Counted from the stretch's first letter, positions 53,144 through 62,262 are shown. The stretch is DNA of 64,000 nucleotides from Labedella phragmitis (GCF_004078635.1 NZ_RZNB01000007.1:124001-188000), one strand, 5' to 3'. The notes: a model not told the origin generated them from the letters alone. Numbers and translations are program-made.

Positions 53144-54207
53144 TCTCCGAGCTTAGGCGCTGACACGACGCTCTGAAGGAGACGGTGGAACGAGTCGAGT
53201 CGGGCTGCTCCGCCCTCGCCCAGCTCGCCCCTCTCGACGGCCTCGGCGATGGCGCAGTCGGGGGCGTCGGGGAGATGTGTGCAACCACGTGGGCAGCCCT
53301 CCGCGATCTCGGCGAGGTCCGTATACGCCTTGAGGATGTTCGCGGGGTCGACGTGGCCGAGGCCGAAGGAGCGCACTCCCGGAGTGTCGATGACCCAGCC
53401 GCTCCCGGCGGCGGCGCGCACGCGATAGGACTCCGTGGACGAGGAGGTGTGCCGGCCGCGGCCGGTGACCTCGTTGACGCGGCCGATCGCTCGTCCCGCT
53501 TCGGGGACGAGGGCGTTCACGAGCGTCGACTTGCCGACGCCCGAGTGCCCGACGAACACGGTGCTGTGACCGATGAGGCGCTCGGTGATCTCGTCGACGG
53601 GGATGCCGCCGGACCCGGAGGTCACGACGTCGAGGTCGAGTCCGGCGAAGTTCTCGAGGAACTCCGTCGGATCGGCGAGGTCGGTCTTCGTGATGCACAG
53701 GATGGGGCGGATGCCGGCGTCGAGGGCGGCGACGAGGTAGCGGTCGACGAGGCGCGCGCGGGGCTCCGGGTTCGCGGCGGCCACGACGACCACCATCTGG
53801 TCGGCGTTCGCGACGATGACGCGCTCGACCTGGTCGGTGTCGTCGGCGCTCCGCCGGAGGAGGGTCGATCGTTCCCGGATGCGGACGATCCGCGCGAGAG
53901 TGCCCTCGTCGCCGCTCACGTCGCCCACGAGGTCGACCTGATCGCCCGTCACGACGGACTTACGCCGCAACTCGGACGCCCGAGTGGCCGTGAGCTCGCG
54001 TTCGTCGGCGGTGCCCTCGCCGAGGAGGACGAGGTAGCGCCCGCGGTCGACGCTCAGGACGCGCGCCGTTCGCGCGTCCTTGTGCTCCGGGCGTTGCTTC
54101 GTCCGCGGGCGCGAGCCTTTCGGGTTGGGGCGTGTGCGGATCGAGTCCTCGTCGAACTCGTCGAACTCGCCGTCGTCCTCGGCGTCCGCCGTCTCCCACC
54201 AGCTCAC
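53140..54207 (-). CDS. rsgA: ribosome small-subunit-dependent GTPase RsgA
   Basis: Circularly permuted GTPase that checks late 30S maturation. The 355-residue protein has an acidic, disordered N-terminus (1-45), an OB fold, the permuted motifs G4 (ITKTDL), G1 (GHSGVGKST), G3 (DTPG) in that order, and a zinc motif CPRGCTH...C. The spacing Cys-x3-Cys is one residue shorter than in the E. coli protein, as is usual in actinobacteria. GTG 54207 shares GTGA with the aroA stop. Confidence 0.93.
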   Translation of the reverse strand: MSWWETADAEDDGEFDEFDEDSIRTRPNPKGSRPRTKQRPEHKDARTARVLSVDRGRYLVLLGEGTADERELTATRASELRRKSVVTGDQVDLVGDVSGDEGTLARIVRIRERSTLLRRSADDTDQVERVIVANADQMVVVVAAANPEPRARLVDRYLVAALDAGIRPILCITKTDLADPTEFLENFAGLDLDVVTSGSGGIPVDEITERLIGHSTVFVGHSGVGKSTLVNALVPEAGRAIGRVNEVTGRGRHTSSSTESYRVRAAAGSGWVIDTPGVRSFGLGHVDPANILKAYTDLAEIAEGCPRGCTHLPDAPDCAIAEAVERGELGEGGAARLDSFHRLLQSVVSAPKLGE

Positions 54208-55565
54208 GCGGAACGCGCCTCCACCATGCCGCGCCAGAGGGTCGGGAACTCGGGGAGGGTCTTGGCGGTCGTCGCGATGTCCTCGATGCGGACACCCTCG
54301 ACGACGAGACCGATGATCGCTCCGGCGGTCGCCATCCGGTGATCGTGGTAGCTGAGCCAGCGGCCGGCGCTGAGCGGGCGGGGCGTGATACTGAGCCCGT
54401 CGTCCAGTTCCTCGACGTCGCCGCCGAGTCGGTTGATCTCGGTCGCGAGCGCAGCGAGCCGGTCGGTCTCGTGGTGTCGGATGTGTCCGATTCCCCGGAT
54501 GGTCGAGGGGCCCGTTGCGAGGGCCGCGAGTGCCGCGAGGGCCGGCGCGAGCTCGCCACCCGTCGTGAGGTCGAGGTCGACCCCGGAGATCTCCGTCGGG
54601 CCTGTCACGGTGATGCGATCGCCCTCCACGGTGACCTGCGCGCCGAAGAGGGGGAGCAGGTCCGCGAGGTCCGCGCCCACCTGCGTCGTCGACTCCGGCC
54701 AGCCTGTGATCGTGACGCGACCGCCCGTCGCGACGGCCGCCGCGAGGAACGGGGCGGCGTTCGACAGGTCGGACTCGATGCGCACGTCCCGGCCGGCGAT
54801 GGGACCGGGCGCGACCCGCCATGACCCCTCCCCGTCGGAGACCGCATCGACGCCGCGCCGACGCAGAGCGTCGAGGGTCATCTCGATGTGGGGGACGCTC
54901 GGCAGTCGCTCGCCGGAGTGGCGGAGGTGGATGCCGTCGTCGAAGCGTGGTGCCGACAGGAGGAGGCCGGAGACGAACTGACTCGACTGCGAGGCGTCGA
55001 TCTCGAGCGATCCGCCCGTCACCGAACCGGTGCCGTGCACTGTGAAGGGGAGCGAGCCCCCGCTGCTCGCGTCGACGTCGACGCCGAGTGCCTGAAGGCC
55101 GGAGACGAGGCCGCTCATGGGACGGCCTCGTGCCGCATCGTCGGCGTCGAAGACCGTCGGGCCGAGGGCGAGCGCGGCGACGGCGGGCACGAACCGCATG
55201 ACGGTGCCGGCGAGTCCGCACTCGATCGTCGTGGAGCCCGTGAGCTCCTCGGCGGGTGCGACGATCCAGTCGTCCCCGTAGTCGCCGGAGGCCGGGGCCG
55301 CGTCGATGGATGTGCCGAGGGAGCGGAGCGCTTGGACCATGTTGTCGCTGTCGCGCGAGTGCAGGGGAGCGCGGAGACGGGAGGGGCTGTCGGCGAGCGC
55401 CGACAGCACGAGTTCGCGATTCGTGATCGATTTCGAGCCGGGGAGCGTCATCGTCGCGACGACGGGTCCGTCCGCGACGGGCGCGAGCCAATCGTCGTCG
55501 GTCGCTGGGCTGTCGCGCTCGCCGAAGAGGTCGACTTCTGGGGCGGAATATTTGGCTTCGAACAT
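54204..55565 (-). CDS. aroA: 3-phosphoshikimate 1-carboxyvinyltransferase (EPSP synthase)
   Basis: Joins phosphoenolpyruvate to shikimate-3-phosphate in the shikimate pathway to aromatic amino acids. The 453-residue protein has LPGSKSITNRELVLSALA near residues 42-58, the LAGTVMRFVP segment and DYHDHRMATAGAIIGL near the C-terminus. ATG 55565 is chosen over the longer frame to 55943 because homologues start nearby and TACCCT lies 9 nt upstream. It is the first gene of the aroA-rsgA-bcp operon and is divergent from sigR. Confidence 0.95.
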   Translation of the reverse strand: MFEAKYSAPEVDLFGERDSPATDDDWLAPVADGPVVATMTLPGSKSITNRELVLSALADSPSRLRAPLHSRDSDNMVQALRSLGTSIDAAPASGDYGDDWIVAPAEELTGSTTIECGLAGTVMRFVPAVAALALGPTVFDADDAARGRPMSGLVSGLQALGVDVDASSGGSLPFTVHGTGSVTGGSLEIDASQSSQFVSGLLLSAPRFDDGIHLRHSGERLPSVPHIEMTLDALRRRGVDAVSDGEGSWRVAPGPIAGRDVRIESDLSNAAPFLAAAVATGGRVTITGWPESTTQVGADLADLLPLFGAQVTVEGDRITVTGPTEISGVDLDLTTGGELAPALAALAALATGPSTIRGIGHIRHHETDRLAALATEINRLGGDVEELDDGLSITPRPLSAGRWLSYHDHRMATAGAIIGLVVEGVRIEDIATTAKTLPEFPTLWRGMVEARSA

Positions 55566-55570
55566 CGTTG
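55545..55570 (+). promoter_or_regulatory. candidate SigR/SigH-dependent promoter GGAAT-N17-GTTG
   Basis: GGAAT (55545-55549) and GTTG (55567-55570) match the consensus of SigR/SigH promoters (GGAAT about 18 nt before GTT). It lies just upstream of the longer sigR reading frame, as expected for autoregulation. Confidence 0.55.
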
Positions 55571-55574
55571 TCCT

Positions 55575-55580
55575 AGGGTA
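55575..55580 (-). promoter_or_regulatory. -10 box TACCCT, leaderless start of aroA
   Basis: TACCCT (minus strand) ends 9 nt before ATG 55565, so aroA is probably leaderless. It sits next to the divergent SigR-type promoter. Confidence 0.5.
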
Positions 55581-55611
55581 GCGGCGATTCGCCGCGACGA
55601 GAGGAGAGCCC

Positions 55612-55716
55612 GTGTCGTCAGCAGTGCTCGAGCGCCCTTCGACCCCCTGGGTCGACGCGGGTCGCAATGTGCTGCCCACGGGCCGTTCCCGGTCGCTCGA
55701 ACTAGACTGGGCGACG
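55612..55716 (+). other. 35-codon in-frame extension: possible long SigR isoform start
   Basis: GTG 55612 has GAGGAG at 55601-55606 (5-nt spacing) and reads in frame into sigR with 35 extra residues. It would be made only from transcripts starting upstream, such as from the GGAAT-N17-GTTG promoter. Confidence 0.55.
55703..55708 (+). promoter_or_regulatory. -10 box TAGACT, leaderless start of short sigR
   Basis: TAGACT ends 8 nt before ATG 55717 and lies inside the extension of the long form. It predicts a housekeeping leaderless transcript. Confidence 0.6.
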
Positions 55717-56451
55717 ATGAAACCGATCGACGACGCCCCCGCTTCCGACTCGTCGGAAGACAACGCCGCACCGGACGTCCCGGACGCCTCCGACGACGCG
55801 ACGACCGAGGTGCTCGACGACGTCGTCGAGACCGTCGAGGAGGCTCTCGACTTCGACGAAGTGGTGCCGACCGACGCCGATCCCCGCCCTCTGTTCGAGG
55901 AGCAGGCTCTGCCCTTCATCGACCAGTTGTACGGCGCCGCCATGCGGATGACGAAGAACCCCTCCGACGCCCAGGACCTCGTCCAGGAGACGTTCGTGAA
56001 GGCGTACGCGGCCTTCGGTCAGTTCCAGCAGGGCACGAATCTCAAGGCGTGGCTCTACCGGATCCTCACCAACACCTACATCAACCAGTACAGGAAGAAG
56101 CAGCGCGAGCCCTATCAGGGCACGATCGACGACCTCGAGGACTGGCAGCTCGGTGGAGCCGAGTCGACCACGGCGTCGTCGAGCCGGTCGGCCGAGGCCG
56201 AGGCGATCGACAGGATGCCCGACAGTGCCGTCAAGGACGCGCTGCAGGCGATTCCGGAGGACTTCCGGTTGGCCGTCTACTTCGCCGACGTCGAGGGATT
56301 CGCCTATCAGGAGATCGCCGACATCATGAAGACCCCCATCGGAACCGTGATGAGCCGGCTGCACCGAGGCCGCCGGATGTTGCGGGAACTGCTGGCCGAT
56401 TACGCGCGCGAGCGCGGCATCGACTCCACACGCGTAAGGAGCACACGATGA
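55717..56451 (+). CDS. sigR: ECF RNA polymerase sigma factor SigR/SigH
   Basis: Sigma factor of the disulfide-stress response. The 244-residue form from ATG 55717 has an acidic N-terminal stretch (1-55), region 2 ([37 protein letters not shown]) and region 4 ([39 protein letters not shown]). The signature RxxKxP-like EFx[16 protein letters not shown] linker fits the SigR group. rsrA overlaps the stop by ATGA. Two starts with separate promoters resemble the SigR/SigR' layout of Streptomyces. Confidence 0.94.
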   Translation: MKPIDDAPASDSSEDNAAPDVPDASDDATTEVLDDVVETVEEALDFDEVVPTDADPRPLFEEQALPFIDQLYGAAMRMTKNPSDAQDLVQETFVKAYAAFGQFQQGTNLKAWLYRILTNTYINQYRKKQREPYQGTIDDLEDWQLGGAESTTASSSRSAEAEAIDRMPDSAVKDALQAIPEDFRLAVYFADVEGFAYQEIADIMKTPIGTVMSRLHRGRRMLRELLADYARERGIDSTRVRSTR

Positions 56452-56714
56452 ACGATTGCGGTTGCGACAAAGCGAAGCGGGATCTCGAGGAGTACCTGCG
56501 CAACGAGGTCTGCCGGACGGAGGCCTCGGACATCCGGGACCACCTCGAGCACTGCGAGTCCTGCCGGAGCGAGGCGGTCCTCGCCGTCACCCTCACGGAG
56601 GCCGTGCAGCGCGCGTGCCAGGAGACGGCCCCTGCCGACCTCAAGGCGCACGTCCTCGAGCGCCTGCGCGCCGTCAAGACGGATCACGAGACGTCGAGCG
56701 TTCCCTCGCTCTGA
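56448..56714 (+). CDS. rsrA: anti-sigma factor RsrA (zinc redox sensor)
   Basis: This 88-residue anti-sigma factor has the zinc motif H32-x3-C36-x2-C39 (HLEHCESC) plus further cysteines C4, C6 and C22. In Streptomyces RsrA zinc is lost and a disulfide forms under thiol stress, releasing the sigma factor. ATG 56448 has AAGGAG 6 nt upstream and overlaps the sigR stop (ATGA), ensuring balanced synthesis. A strong terminator follows. Confidence 0.93.
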   Translation: MNDCGCDKAKRDLEEYLRNEVCRTEASDIRDHLEHCESCRSEAVLAVTLTEAVQRACQETAPADLKAHVLERLRAVKTDHETSSVPSL

Positions 56715-56771
56715 GTCCGACCGGGCGTTCGAGTCGAACCGGGCACCCTGCTCGCGCCACGTGCACGAACG

Positions 56772-56817
56772 ACATGACGAAGGCCCCCTCCGATCACGGT
56801 GGGGGCCTTCGTCATGT
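56772..56817. terminator. 17-bp bidirectional terminator between rsrA and kgd
   Basis: ACATGACGAAGGCCCCC pairs perfectly with GGGGGCCTTCGTCATGT across a 12-nt loop. The genes on both sides converge on it. Confidence 0.88.
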
Positions 56818-56825
56818 GCGGCGAC

Positions 56826-59800
56826 TCAGTGGTCGAGAGCCCGGCGGATCAGGTCGCTCTGCTCGGCGGCGTGCCGCTTCGCCGATCCCGTCGCGGGCGA
56901 TGCCGACGCGGCGCGTGTGACCCCGGAGATCTCGCGGCCGATGGCCTTCGGGAACTCGTTCGCGACGAACGGCCACGCCCCCTGGTTCTCCGGTTCGTCC
57001 TGCACCCACACGATCTCGGCCGACGGGTACTTCTCGAGGACGGCGCCGAGCTCCTCGGCAGGGAACGGGTAGTACTGCTCGAGTCGCACGAGGGCGATCG
57101 ATTCGTCCGTGTTCTTGTCGAGTTCGGCCCGGAGGTCCCAGTGCACCTTGCCGGCGTGGAGCAGCACACGCGTCACGGCCGAGCCGTCGAGCGCGCGCGT
57201 GTCGTCGAGCACGGGGCGGAAACGGCCCGACGTGAAGTCCGCCACGTCCGACGTCGCGCCGCGGAGGCGCAGCATCGCCTTCGGTGTGAAGACGACGAGC
57301 GGACGCCGGGGGAGGGCGTACGCCTGACGACGCAGGAGGTGGAAGTACGACGCGGGGGTCGACGGACGCGCGACCGTCATGTTGTTCTCGGCGCACAGCT
57401 GGAGGAAGCGCTCGATGCGCGCCGACGAGTGGTCGGGCCCCTGACCCTCGTAGCCGTGCGGGAGCAGCAGCACGACGCTCGAACGCTGGCCCCACTTCTG
57501 CTCGGCGCTCGAGATGAACTCGTCGACGATCGTCTGCGCGCCGTTGACGAAGTCTCCGAACTGCGCCTCCCACAGGACGAGGGCGTCGGGGCGCTCGACG
57601 GAGTACCCGTACTCGAAGCCCATGACCGCGTACTCGGAGAGGATCGAGTCGTAGATCCAGAAGCGCGCCTGGTTCTCGTGCAGGTTGACGAGGGGCAGCC
57701 ACTCCTGGCCGTTCACGCGATCGTGCAACACGGCGTGACGCTGCACGAACGTACCGCGGCGCGAGTCCTGACCGCTCATGCGCACGGGCGTGCCCTCGAC
57801 GAGCAGCGACCCGAGGGCGAGGAGTTCGCCGAACGCCCAGTCGATGCCGCCGTTCCGGCTCATCTCCTGACGCCGCTTGAGCAGCTGATCGAGTTTCGGG
57901 TGGACCGTGAAGCCCTCCGGCTTGTTCTCGAAGGCGTTGCCGACGAGCTCGATGACGCTCGACGACACGGCGGTCGACTCGGGCTCGCCCGAATAACCCT
58001 CGTCGTCGACGGTGGGTGAGACGATCGGCGTCGAGGCCGTCTGGGCCGCGTGCGTCTCCATGAAGGCGCGCTCGAGGCGGTCCTGGAAGTCGCGGTGGGC
58101 GGCCTCGTACTCCGCTTCGCTGATGTCGCCACGGCCGACGAGTGCCTCCGTGTAGAGCTTGCGCACGGAGCGCTTCTGCTCGATGAGGCTGTACATGAGC
58201 GGCTGGGTCATCGAGGGGTCGTCGCCCTCGTTGTGACCGCGCCGGCGGTAGCAGACGAGGTCGATGACGACGTCCTTGTTGAACTCCTGGCGGAACTGGA
58301 ACGCGAGTTCCGAGACGCGGACGACGGCCTCGGGGTCGTCGCCGTTCACGTGCCAGATGGGCGCCTGCACGGTCTTCGCGACGTCGGTCGCGTAGACCGA
58401 GCTGCGGCCGTCGCGCTCGGGGGTCGTGAAGCCGACCTGGTTGTTCACGACGATGTGGATCGTCCCGCCGGTCTTGTACCCGCGGGTCTGGGAGAGCTGC
58501 ATCGTCTCGAGGACGATCCCCTGTCCCGCCATCGCGGCGTCGCCGTGCACGAGGATCGGCAGCGTCGAGTACGTCCCGATCGGCTTGCGGTCCTGCTTCG
58601 CCCGGACGATTCCCTCGAGTACGCCGTCGACGGCCTCGAGGTGCGACGGGTTCGCGGCGAGGTAGACGGGGAGCTCCGTGCCGTCGGCGGCGCGGAACGT
58701 GCCCTCGGTGCCGAGGTGGTACTTGACGTCGCCCGAGCCGTGGGACTTCTTGTCCTGAGTGCCCTCGAACTCCTGGAAGATCTGGCCGTACGTCTTGCCA
58801 GCGATGTTCGTGAGGACGTTGAGACGACCGCGGTGCGCCATTCCGATCGCCGCGCCGTCGAGTCCCGCGGCCGCTGCGCCCTGGAGGATCGCGTCGAGGC
58901 AGGCGATCGTGGACTCGCCGCCCTCGAGGCTGAAGCGCTTCTGACCGACGTACTTCGTCTGCAGGAACGTCTCGAACGCCTCCGCCTCGTTGAGCTTGCC
59001 CAGGATGCGCAACTGCTCGTCGTGGGTCGGCTTGGCGTACGGCCGCTCGACCTTGCCCTGGATCCACTTCCGCTGAGCCGGGTCCTGGATGTGCATGTAC
59101 TCGAGTCCGATGGTGCGGCAGTAGGAGTCGCGGAGGACGCCGAGGATGTCGCGGAGCTTGGCCTGGCGCGAGTCGCCGAACTCGCCCGTGACGAACTCGC
59201 GGTCGAGGTCCCAGAAGGTGAGGCCGTGGCTCGCGATGTCGAGGTCGGGGTGCGAGCGCTGGACGTACTCGAGCGGGTCGACGTCGGCCATGAGGTGACC
59301 CCGCACGCGGAACGCGTTGATGAGCTCGTGCACGCGCGCCGTCTTGTTGATCATGTCGGCGAGGTCGACGCTGATGTCGGTCGCCCACCGGATCGGCTCG
59401 TAGGGGATGCGGAGCGCCGCGAAGATGTCCTCGTAGAAGCCGCGCTGCCCGAGGAGCAGTTCGTGGACCTTCTTGAGGAACTCGCCGGAACCGGCGCCCT
59501 GGATGACGCGGTGGTCGTACGTCGAGGTGAGGGTGATCGTCTTGCCGATACCGAGCTCGACGAGTGTGTGGTCCGAGGCGCCCTGGAACTCCGCCGGGTA
59601 CTCGAGGGCGCCGGCGCCGATGATGCAGCCCTGGCCCTTCATGAGACGTGGCACCGAGTGCACCGTGCCGATGCCGCCGGGGTTCGTCAACGAGATCGAG
59701 GCGCCCTTGAAGTCGTCGGCCGTGAGCTTGTTCCCGCGGGCACGACGGACCAGGTCCTCGTAGGCCGCGAGGTAGTCGGTGAAGCTCAACGTGTCGGCGC

Positions 59801-60641
59801 GCTTGATCGCCGGCACGAGCAGTGCGCGCGATCCGTCGGGCTTCGGCAGGTCGATCGCGATGCCGAGGCCGACGTGGGCGGGGGCGACGACGCTGGGCTT
59901 GCCGTCGACCTCGTCGTAGTACACGTTCTGGCTCGGGAACTCCTTGAGCGCCTGGATGAGCGCCCAGCCGATGAGGTGGGTGAAGCTGACCTTTCCGCCG
60001 CGCGAACGCTTGAGGTGGTTGTTGATCACGATGCGGTTGTCGATCATGAGCTTCGCGGGCACCGTGCGGACGCTCGTCGCCGTCGGGACCGTGAGGCTCG
60101 CGTCCATGTTCGTCGCGAGCGACTTCGCCATGCCGCGGAGCGGCGACACGACGTCCTCCGGCTCCTCCTCCGCGGTGCTCTTCGAGGGTGCGGGGGCGTC
60201 GGCCGGGATGGGCGCAGACTGGGGCTGTTGGCTCGTGGTCCGGGCGATGGGACGCGTGGCGTCGGGAGTCGATGAGGGTTCCGTCGGCTTGGCCGATTCT
60301 CCCGCGGCCGCTGTCGAGGTCGCGGGCTGCGCGGTCGCCGGTGCCGTCGCACGCGGGGCGCTCTGCGGAGCCGGCGCCGAGGACGGGACCGTCTCGGCCG
60401 ACGGGGCGCTCGCCGTGGGGGCCGGCGTCGATGCTCCGCTCGCACCGGTCTTGTGCTGGTGGTACGCCTCGAGCGTGGGCCACCAGGATGAGTCCACCGA
60501 GTTCTTATCGACTCGGTACTGCTCGTACAGCTCGTCGACGAGCCATTCGTTCGCTCCGAATTCCGCTGCGGAATTCTCGTCGGTTCCTGCTCCGGTCATT
60601 GGGCCTGACACGGTCGGACCACCACTTTCGTTACTCGCCAT
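56826..60641 (-). CDS. kgd: multifunctional 2-oxoglutarate decarboxylase / dehydrogenase E1-E2 (Kgd/OdhA)
   Basis: Thiamine-diphosphate enzyme of the TCA cycle, fused as in actinobacteria. The 1271-residue protein has a short N-terminal helix region (ANEWLVDELYEQYRVDKNSVD), an Ala/Pro/Ser-rich linker (about 60-140), an E2-like acyltransferase domain with catalytic DHRVIQGAGSGEF, then the E1 parts (MAHRGRLNVLTNIAGK, VHGDAAMAGQGIV, NNQVGFTT). The lipoyl domain is absent, as expected. The start is uncertain: ATG 60641 is used; GTG 60677, ATG 60600 and TTG 60689 are in frame. Regulation by a GarA/OdhI-type FHA protein is known in relatives. Confidence 0.94.
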   Translation of the reverse strand: MASNESGGPTVSGPMTGAGTDENSAAEFGANEWLVDELYEQYRVDKNSVDSSWWPTLEAYHQHKTGASGASTPAPTASAPSAETVPSSAPAPQSAPRATAPATAQPATSTAAAGESAKPTEPSSTPDATRPIARTTSQQPQSAPIPADAPAPSKSTAEEEPEDVVSPLRGMAKSLATNMDASLTVPTATSVRTVPAKLMIDNRIVINNHLKRSRGGKVSFTHLIGWALIQALKEFPSQNVYYDEVDGKPSVVAPAHVGLGIAIDLPKPDGSRALLVPAIKRADTLSFTDYLAAYEDLVRRARGNKLTADDFKGASISLTNPGGIGTVHSVPRLMKGQGCIIGAGALEYPAEFQGASDHTLVELGIGKTITLTSTYDHRVIQGAGSGEFLKKVHELLLGQRGFYEDIFAALRIPYEPIRWATDISVDLADMINKTARVHELINAFRVRGHLMADVDPLEYVQRSHPDLDIASHGLTFWDLDREFVTGEFGDSRQAKLRDILGVLRDSYCRTIGLEYMHIQDPAQRKWIQGKVERPYAKPTHDEQLRILGKLNEAEAFETFLQTKYVGQKRFSLEGGESTIACLDAILQGAAAAGLDGAAIGMAHRGRLNVLTNIAGKTYGQIFQEFEGTQDKKSHGSGDVKYHLGTEGTFRAADGTELPVYLAANPSHLEAVDGVLEGIVRAKQDRKPIGTYSTLPILVHGDAAMAGQGIVLETMQLSQTRGYKTGGTIHIVVNNQVGFTTPERDGRSSVYATDVAKTVQAPIWHVNGDDPEAVVRVSELAFQFRQEFNKDVVIDLVCYRRRGHNEGDDPSMTQPLMYSLIEQKRSVRKLYTEALVGRGDISEAEYEAAHRDFQDRLERAFMETHAAQTASTPIVSPTVDDEGYSGEPESTAVSSSVIELVGNAFENKPEGFTVHPKLDQLLKRRQEMSRNGGIDWAFGELLALGSLLVEGTPVRMSGQDSRRGTFVQRHAVLHDRVNGQEWLPLVNLHENQARFWIYDSILSEYAVMGFEYGYSVERPDALVLWEAQFGDFVNGAQTIVDEFISSAEQKWGQRSSVVLLLPHGYEGQGPDHSSARIERFLQLCAENNMTVARPSTPASYFHLLRRQAYALPRRPLVVFTPKAMLRLRGATSDVADFTSGRFRPVLDDTRALDGSAVTRVLLHAGKVHWDLRAELDKNTDESIALVRLEQYYPFPAEELGAVLEKYPSAEIVWVQDEPENQGAWPFVANEFPKAIGREISGVTRAASASPATGSAKRHAAEQSDLIRRALDH

Positions 60642-60688
60642 TCGGACCGCCACCGAGGGCTCGATGGCGTCGCACACTCCGGGAATCA

Positions 60689-60694
60689 AGCCTA
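60689..60694 (-). promoter_or_regulatory. -10 box TAGGCT for kgd
   Basis: TAGGCT (minus strand) would start transcription near 60680, 11 nt before the in-frame GTG 60677 or about 40 nt before ATG 60641. It decides which kgd start is likely, but the spacing alone cannot. Confidence 0.5.
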
Positions 60695-60732
60695 AACCCT
60701 GCCACCCCTCTCCGCGGCACCCCGTAGACGGC

Positions 60733-60738
60733 TAGCGT
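60733..60738 (+). promoter_or_regulatory. -10 box TAGCGT, leaderless start of guaB1
   Basis: TAGCGT ends 6 nt before ATG 60745 with no ribosome-binding site. It is divergent from the kgd promoter 40 bp away. Confidence 0.55.
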
Positions 60739-60744
60739 GGTTTC

Positions 60745-62187
60745 ATGCAGTTCTACGGAGACGAACCCCGCCACGACCTCACCTACTCGGACGTGTTCCT
60801 CGTGCCGTCGCGATCGGGCGTGTCGAGCCGGCTCGACGTCTCCCTCGCTCCGCAGGACGGGACGAGCCAGACGATCCCGATCGTGTCCGCGAACATGAAC
60901 TCCGTGACGGGCCCGCGGCTCGCTGCGACGCTCGCCCGCCGCGGCGGGCTCGGCGTCCTCCCGCAGGACATGCCGCTCCAGGGACTCGACACCGCCATCC
61001 GGTGGGTGAAGGACCAGGCCGTCGAGTTCGACTCCGCCGTCTCCTTCTCGCCCGACACGACCGTCGCCGAAGCCCTCCTCGTCGTCCCCGCCGTCCCCGG
61101 CGGACACGGCGTCGTCGTCGTGGGCGGCGACGGCGAGCTCGTCGGGTGCCTCGACGCCGAGCGCCTCGGCCGGGCACTGCCGGACGCCCGCCTCGGCGAT
61201 CTCGTGCACGGAGGCGTCGCCTCCATCGACGCCGACGACGTCACCTCCGCCCGCGCAGCGTTCGACCTCATGGTCGAGGCGGATATCGAGTTCGCGCCCG
61301 TCCTGCGCCACGGGCACCTCGTCGGCACGCTGAGCCGCACGAGCGCGTTGCGCTCGACGCTCTACTCGCCGGCACTCGACGCCTCGGGTCGGCTCTCGGT
61401 GGCCGCCGCCATCGGCGTGAACGGAGACGTCGCGGCGAAGGCCAAGGCGCTCGCGGCAGCGGGCGTCGACGTCCTCGTGATCGACACGGCCCACGGTCAC
61501 CAGGAGACCATGCTGTCGGCGCTCCGCACCGTCTCAGGGCTCGGGCTCGGCATCCCGATCGTCGCCGGCAACATCGTCACGGCCGATGGGGTCGCCGACC
61601 TCGTGGAGGCCGGAGCCGACATCCTGAAGGTCGGTGTCGGCCCGGGCGCGATGTGCACGACGCGCATGATGACGGCGGTCGGCCGACCACAGTTCTCGGC
61701 CGTTCTGGAGACCTCCGAGGCGGCGAAGGCGCACGGCGCGGCCGTGTGGGCGGACGGCGGCGTCCGATACCCGCGCGACGTCGCTCTCGCTCTCGCCGCG
61801 GGCGCGTCCTCCGTCATGATCGGTTCCTGGTTCGCCGGCACGATCGAGGCGCCCGGCACGATCCACGCCGACGACGCCGGTCGGCTCTACAAGGAGAGCT
61901 GGGGCATGGCCTCGACGAAGGCGGTCCTCGAACGCTTCGGCCGCCTCGACCCCTACGAACTCGCGCGGAAGACGCTCTTCGCCGAGGGCATCAGCTCCTC
62001 GAAGATCTATCTCGACCCGCTCCGGCCGTCGGTCGAGGACCTGCTCGACATGATCACCTCGGGGGTGCGCTCGTCGTTCACCTACGCGGGCGCTCGCTCC
62101 ATCCCGGAGTTCCACGACCGAGCGCTCGTCGGTCTCCAGTCCGCCGCCGGCTACGAGGAGGGCAAGGCGCTCCCCGTGTCCTGGTGA
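60745..62187 (+). CDS. guaB1: GuaB1-type IMPDH-related enzyme, likely GMP reductase
   Basis: This 480-residue barrel protein with a CBS pair (about residues 95-215) has the catalytic cysteine loop GPGAMCTTRMMTAVGRPQFSAV. PQ-x-SAV after the loop is like GMP reductases, whereas IMP dehydrogenases have GVGVPQ and a mobile Arg-Tyr flap, which is not seen here. Mycobacterial GuaB1 was shown to reduce GMP to IMP. ATG 60745 is leaderless. The following CNNM genes reproduce the mycobacterial guaB1 neighbourhood. Confidence 0.88.
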   Translation: MQFYGDEPRHDLTYSDVFLVPSRSGVSSRLDVSLAPQDGTSQTIPIVSANMNSVTGPRLAATLARRGGLGVLPQDMPLQGLDTAIRWVKDQAVEFDSAVSFSPDTTVAEALLVVPAVPGGHGVVVVGGDGELVGCLDAERLGRALPDARLGDLVHGGVASIDADDVTSARAAFDLMVEADIEFAPVLRHGHLVGTLSRTSALRSTLYSPALDASGRLSVAAAIGVNGDVAAKAKALAAAGVDVLVIDTAHGHQETMLSALRTVSGLGLGIPIVAGNIVTADGVADLVEAGADILKVGVGPGAMCTTRMMTAVGRPQFSAVLETSEAAKAHGAAVWADGGVRYPRDVALALAAGASSVMIGSWFAGTIEAPGTIHADDAGRLYKESWGMASTKAVLERFGRLDPYELARKTLFAEGISSSKIYLDPLRPSVEDLLDMITSGVRSSFTYAGARSIPEFHDRALVGLQSAAGYEEGKALPVSW

Positions 62188-62247
62188 CGCCCGCCGGCTG
62201 CCATCGGGTGCGCGGTTGCAGAGGAGGGCGATGGGCGAGGCGGCGGA

Positions 62248-62253
62248 TATACT
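62248..62253 (+). promoter_or_regulatory. -10 box TATACT before the CNNM leader ORF
   Basis: TATACT, one base from the -10 consensus, ends 9 nt before ATG 62263. It is the best -10 box in the window and defines a leaderless leader ORF. Confidence 0.6.
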
Positions 62254-62262
62254 GAGGCGACA

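Noticed and set aside
55566-55943. longer AroA starting at 55943
   Set aside because: It would run antisense through the sigR region; homologues start near residue 1 of the 55565 version and a -10 box lies 9 nt before it.
58050-60275. 741-codon open frame antisense to kgd
   Set aside because: Shadow of the kgd gene caused by high GC; biased, repetitive composition and no ribosome site.
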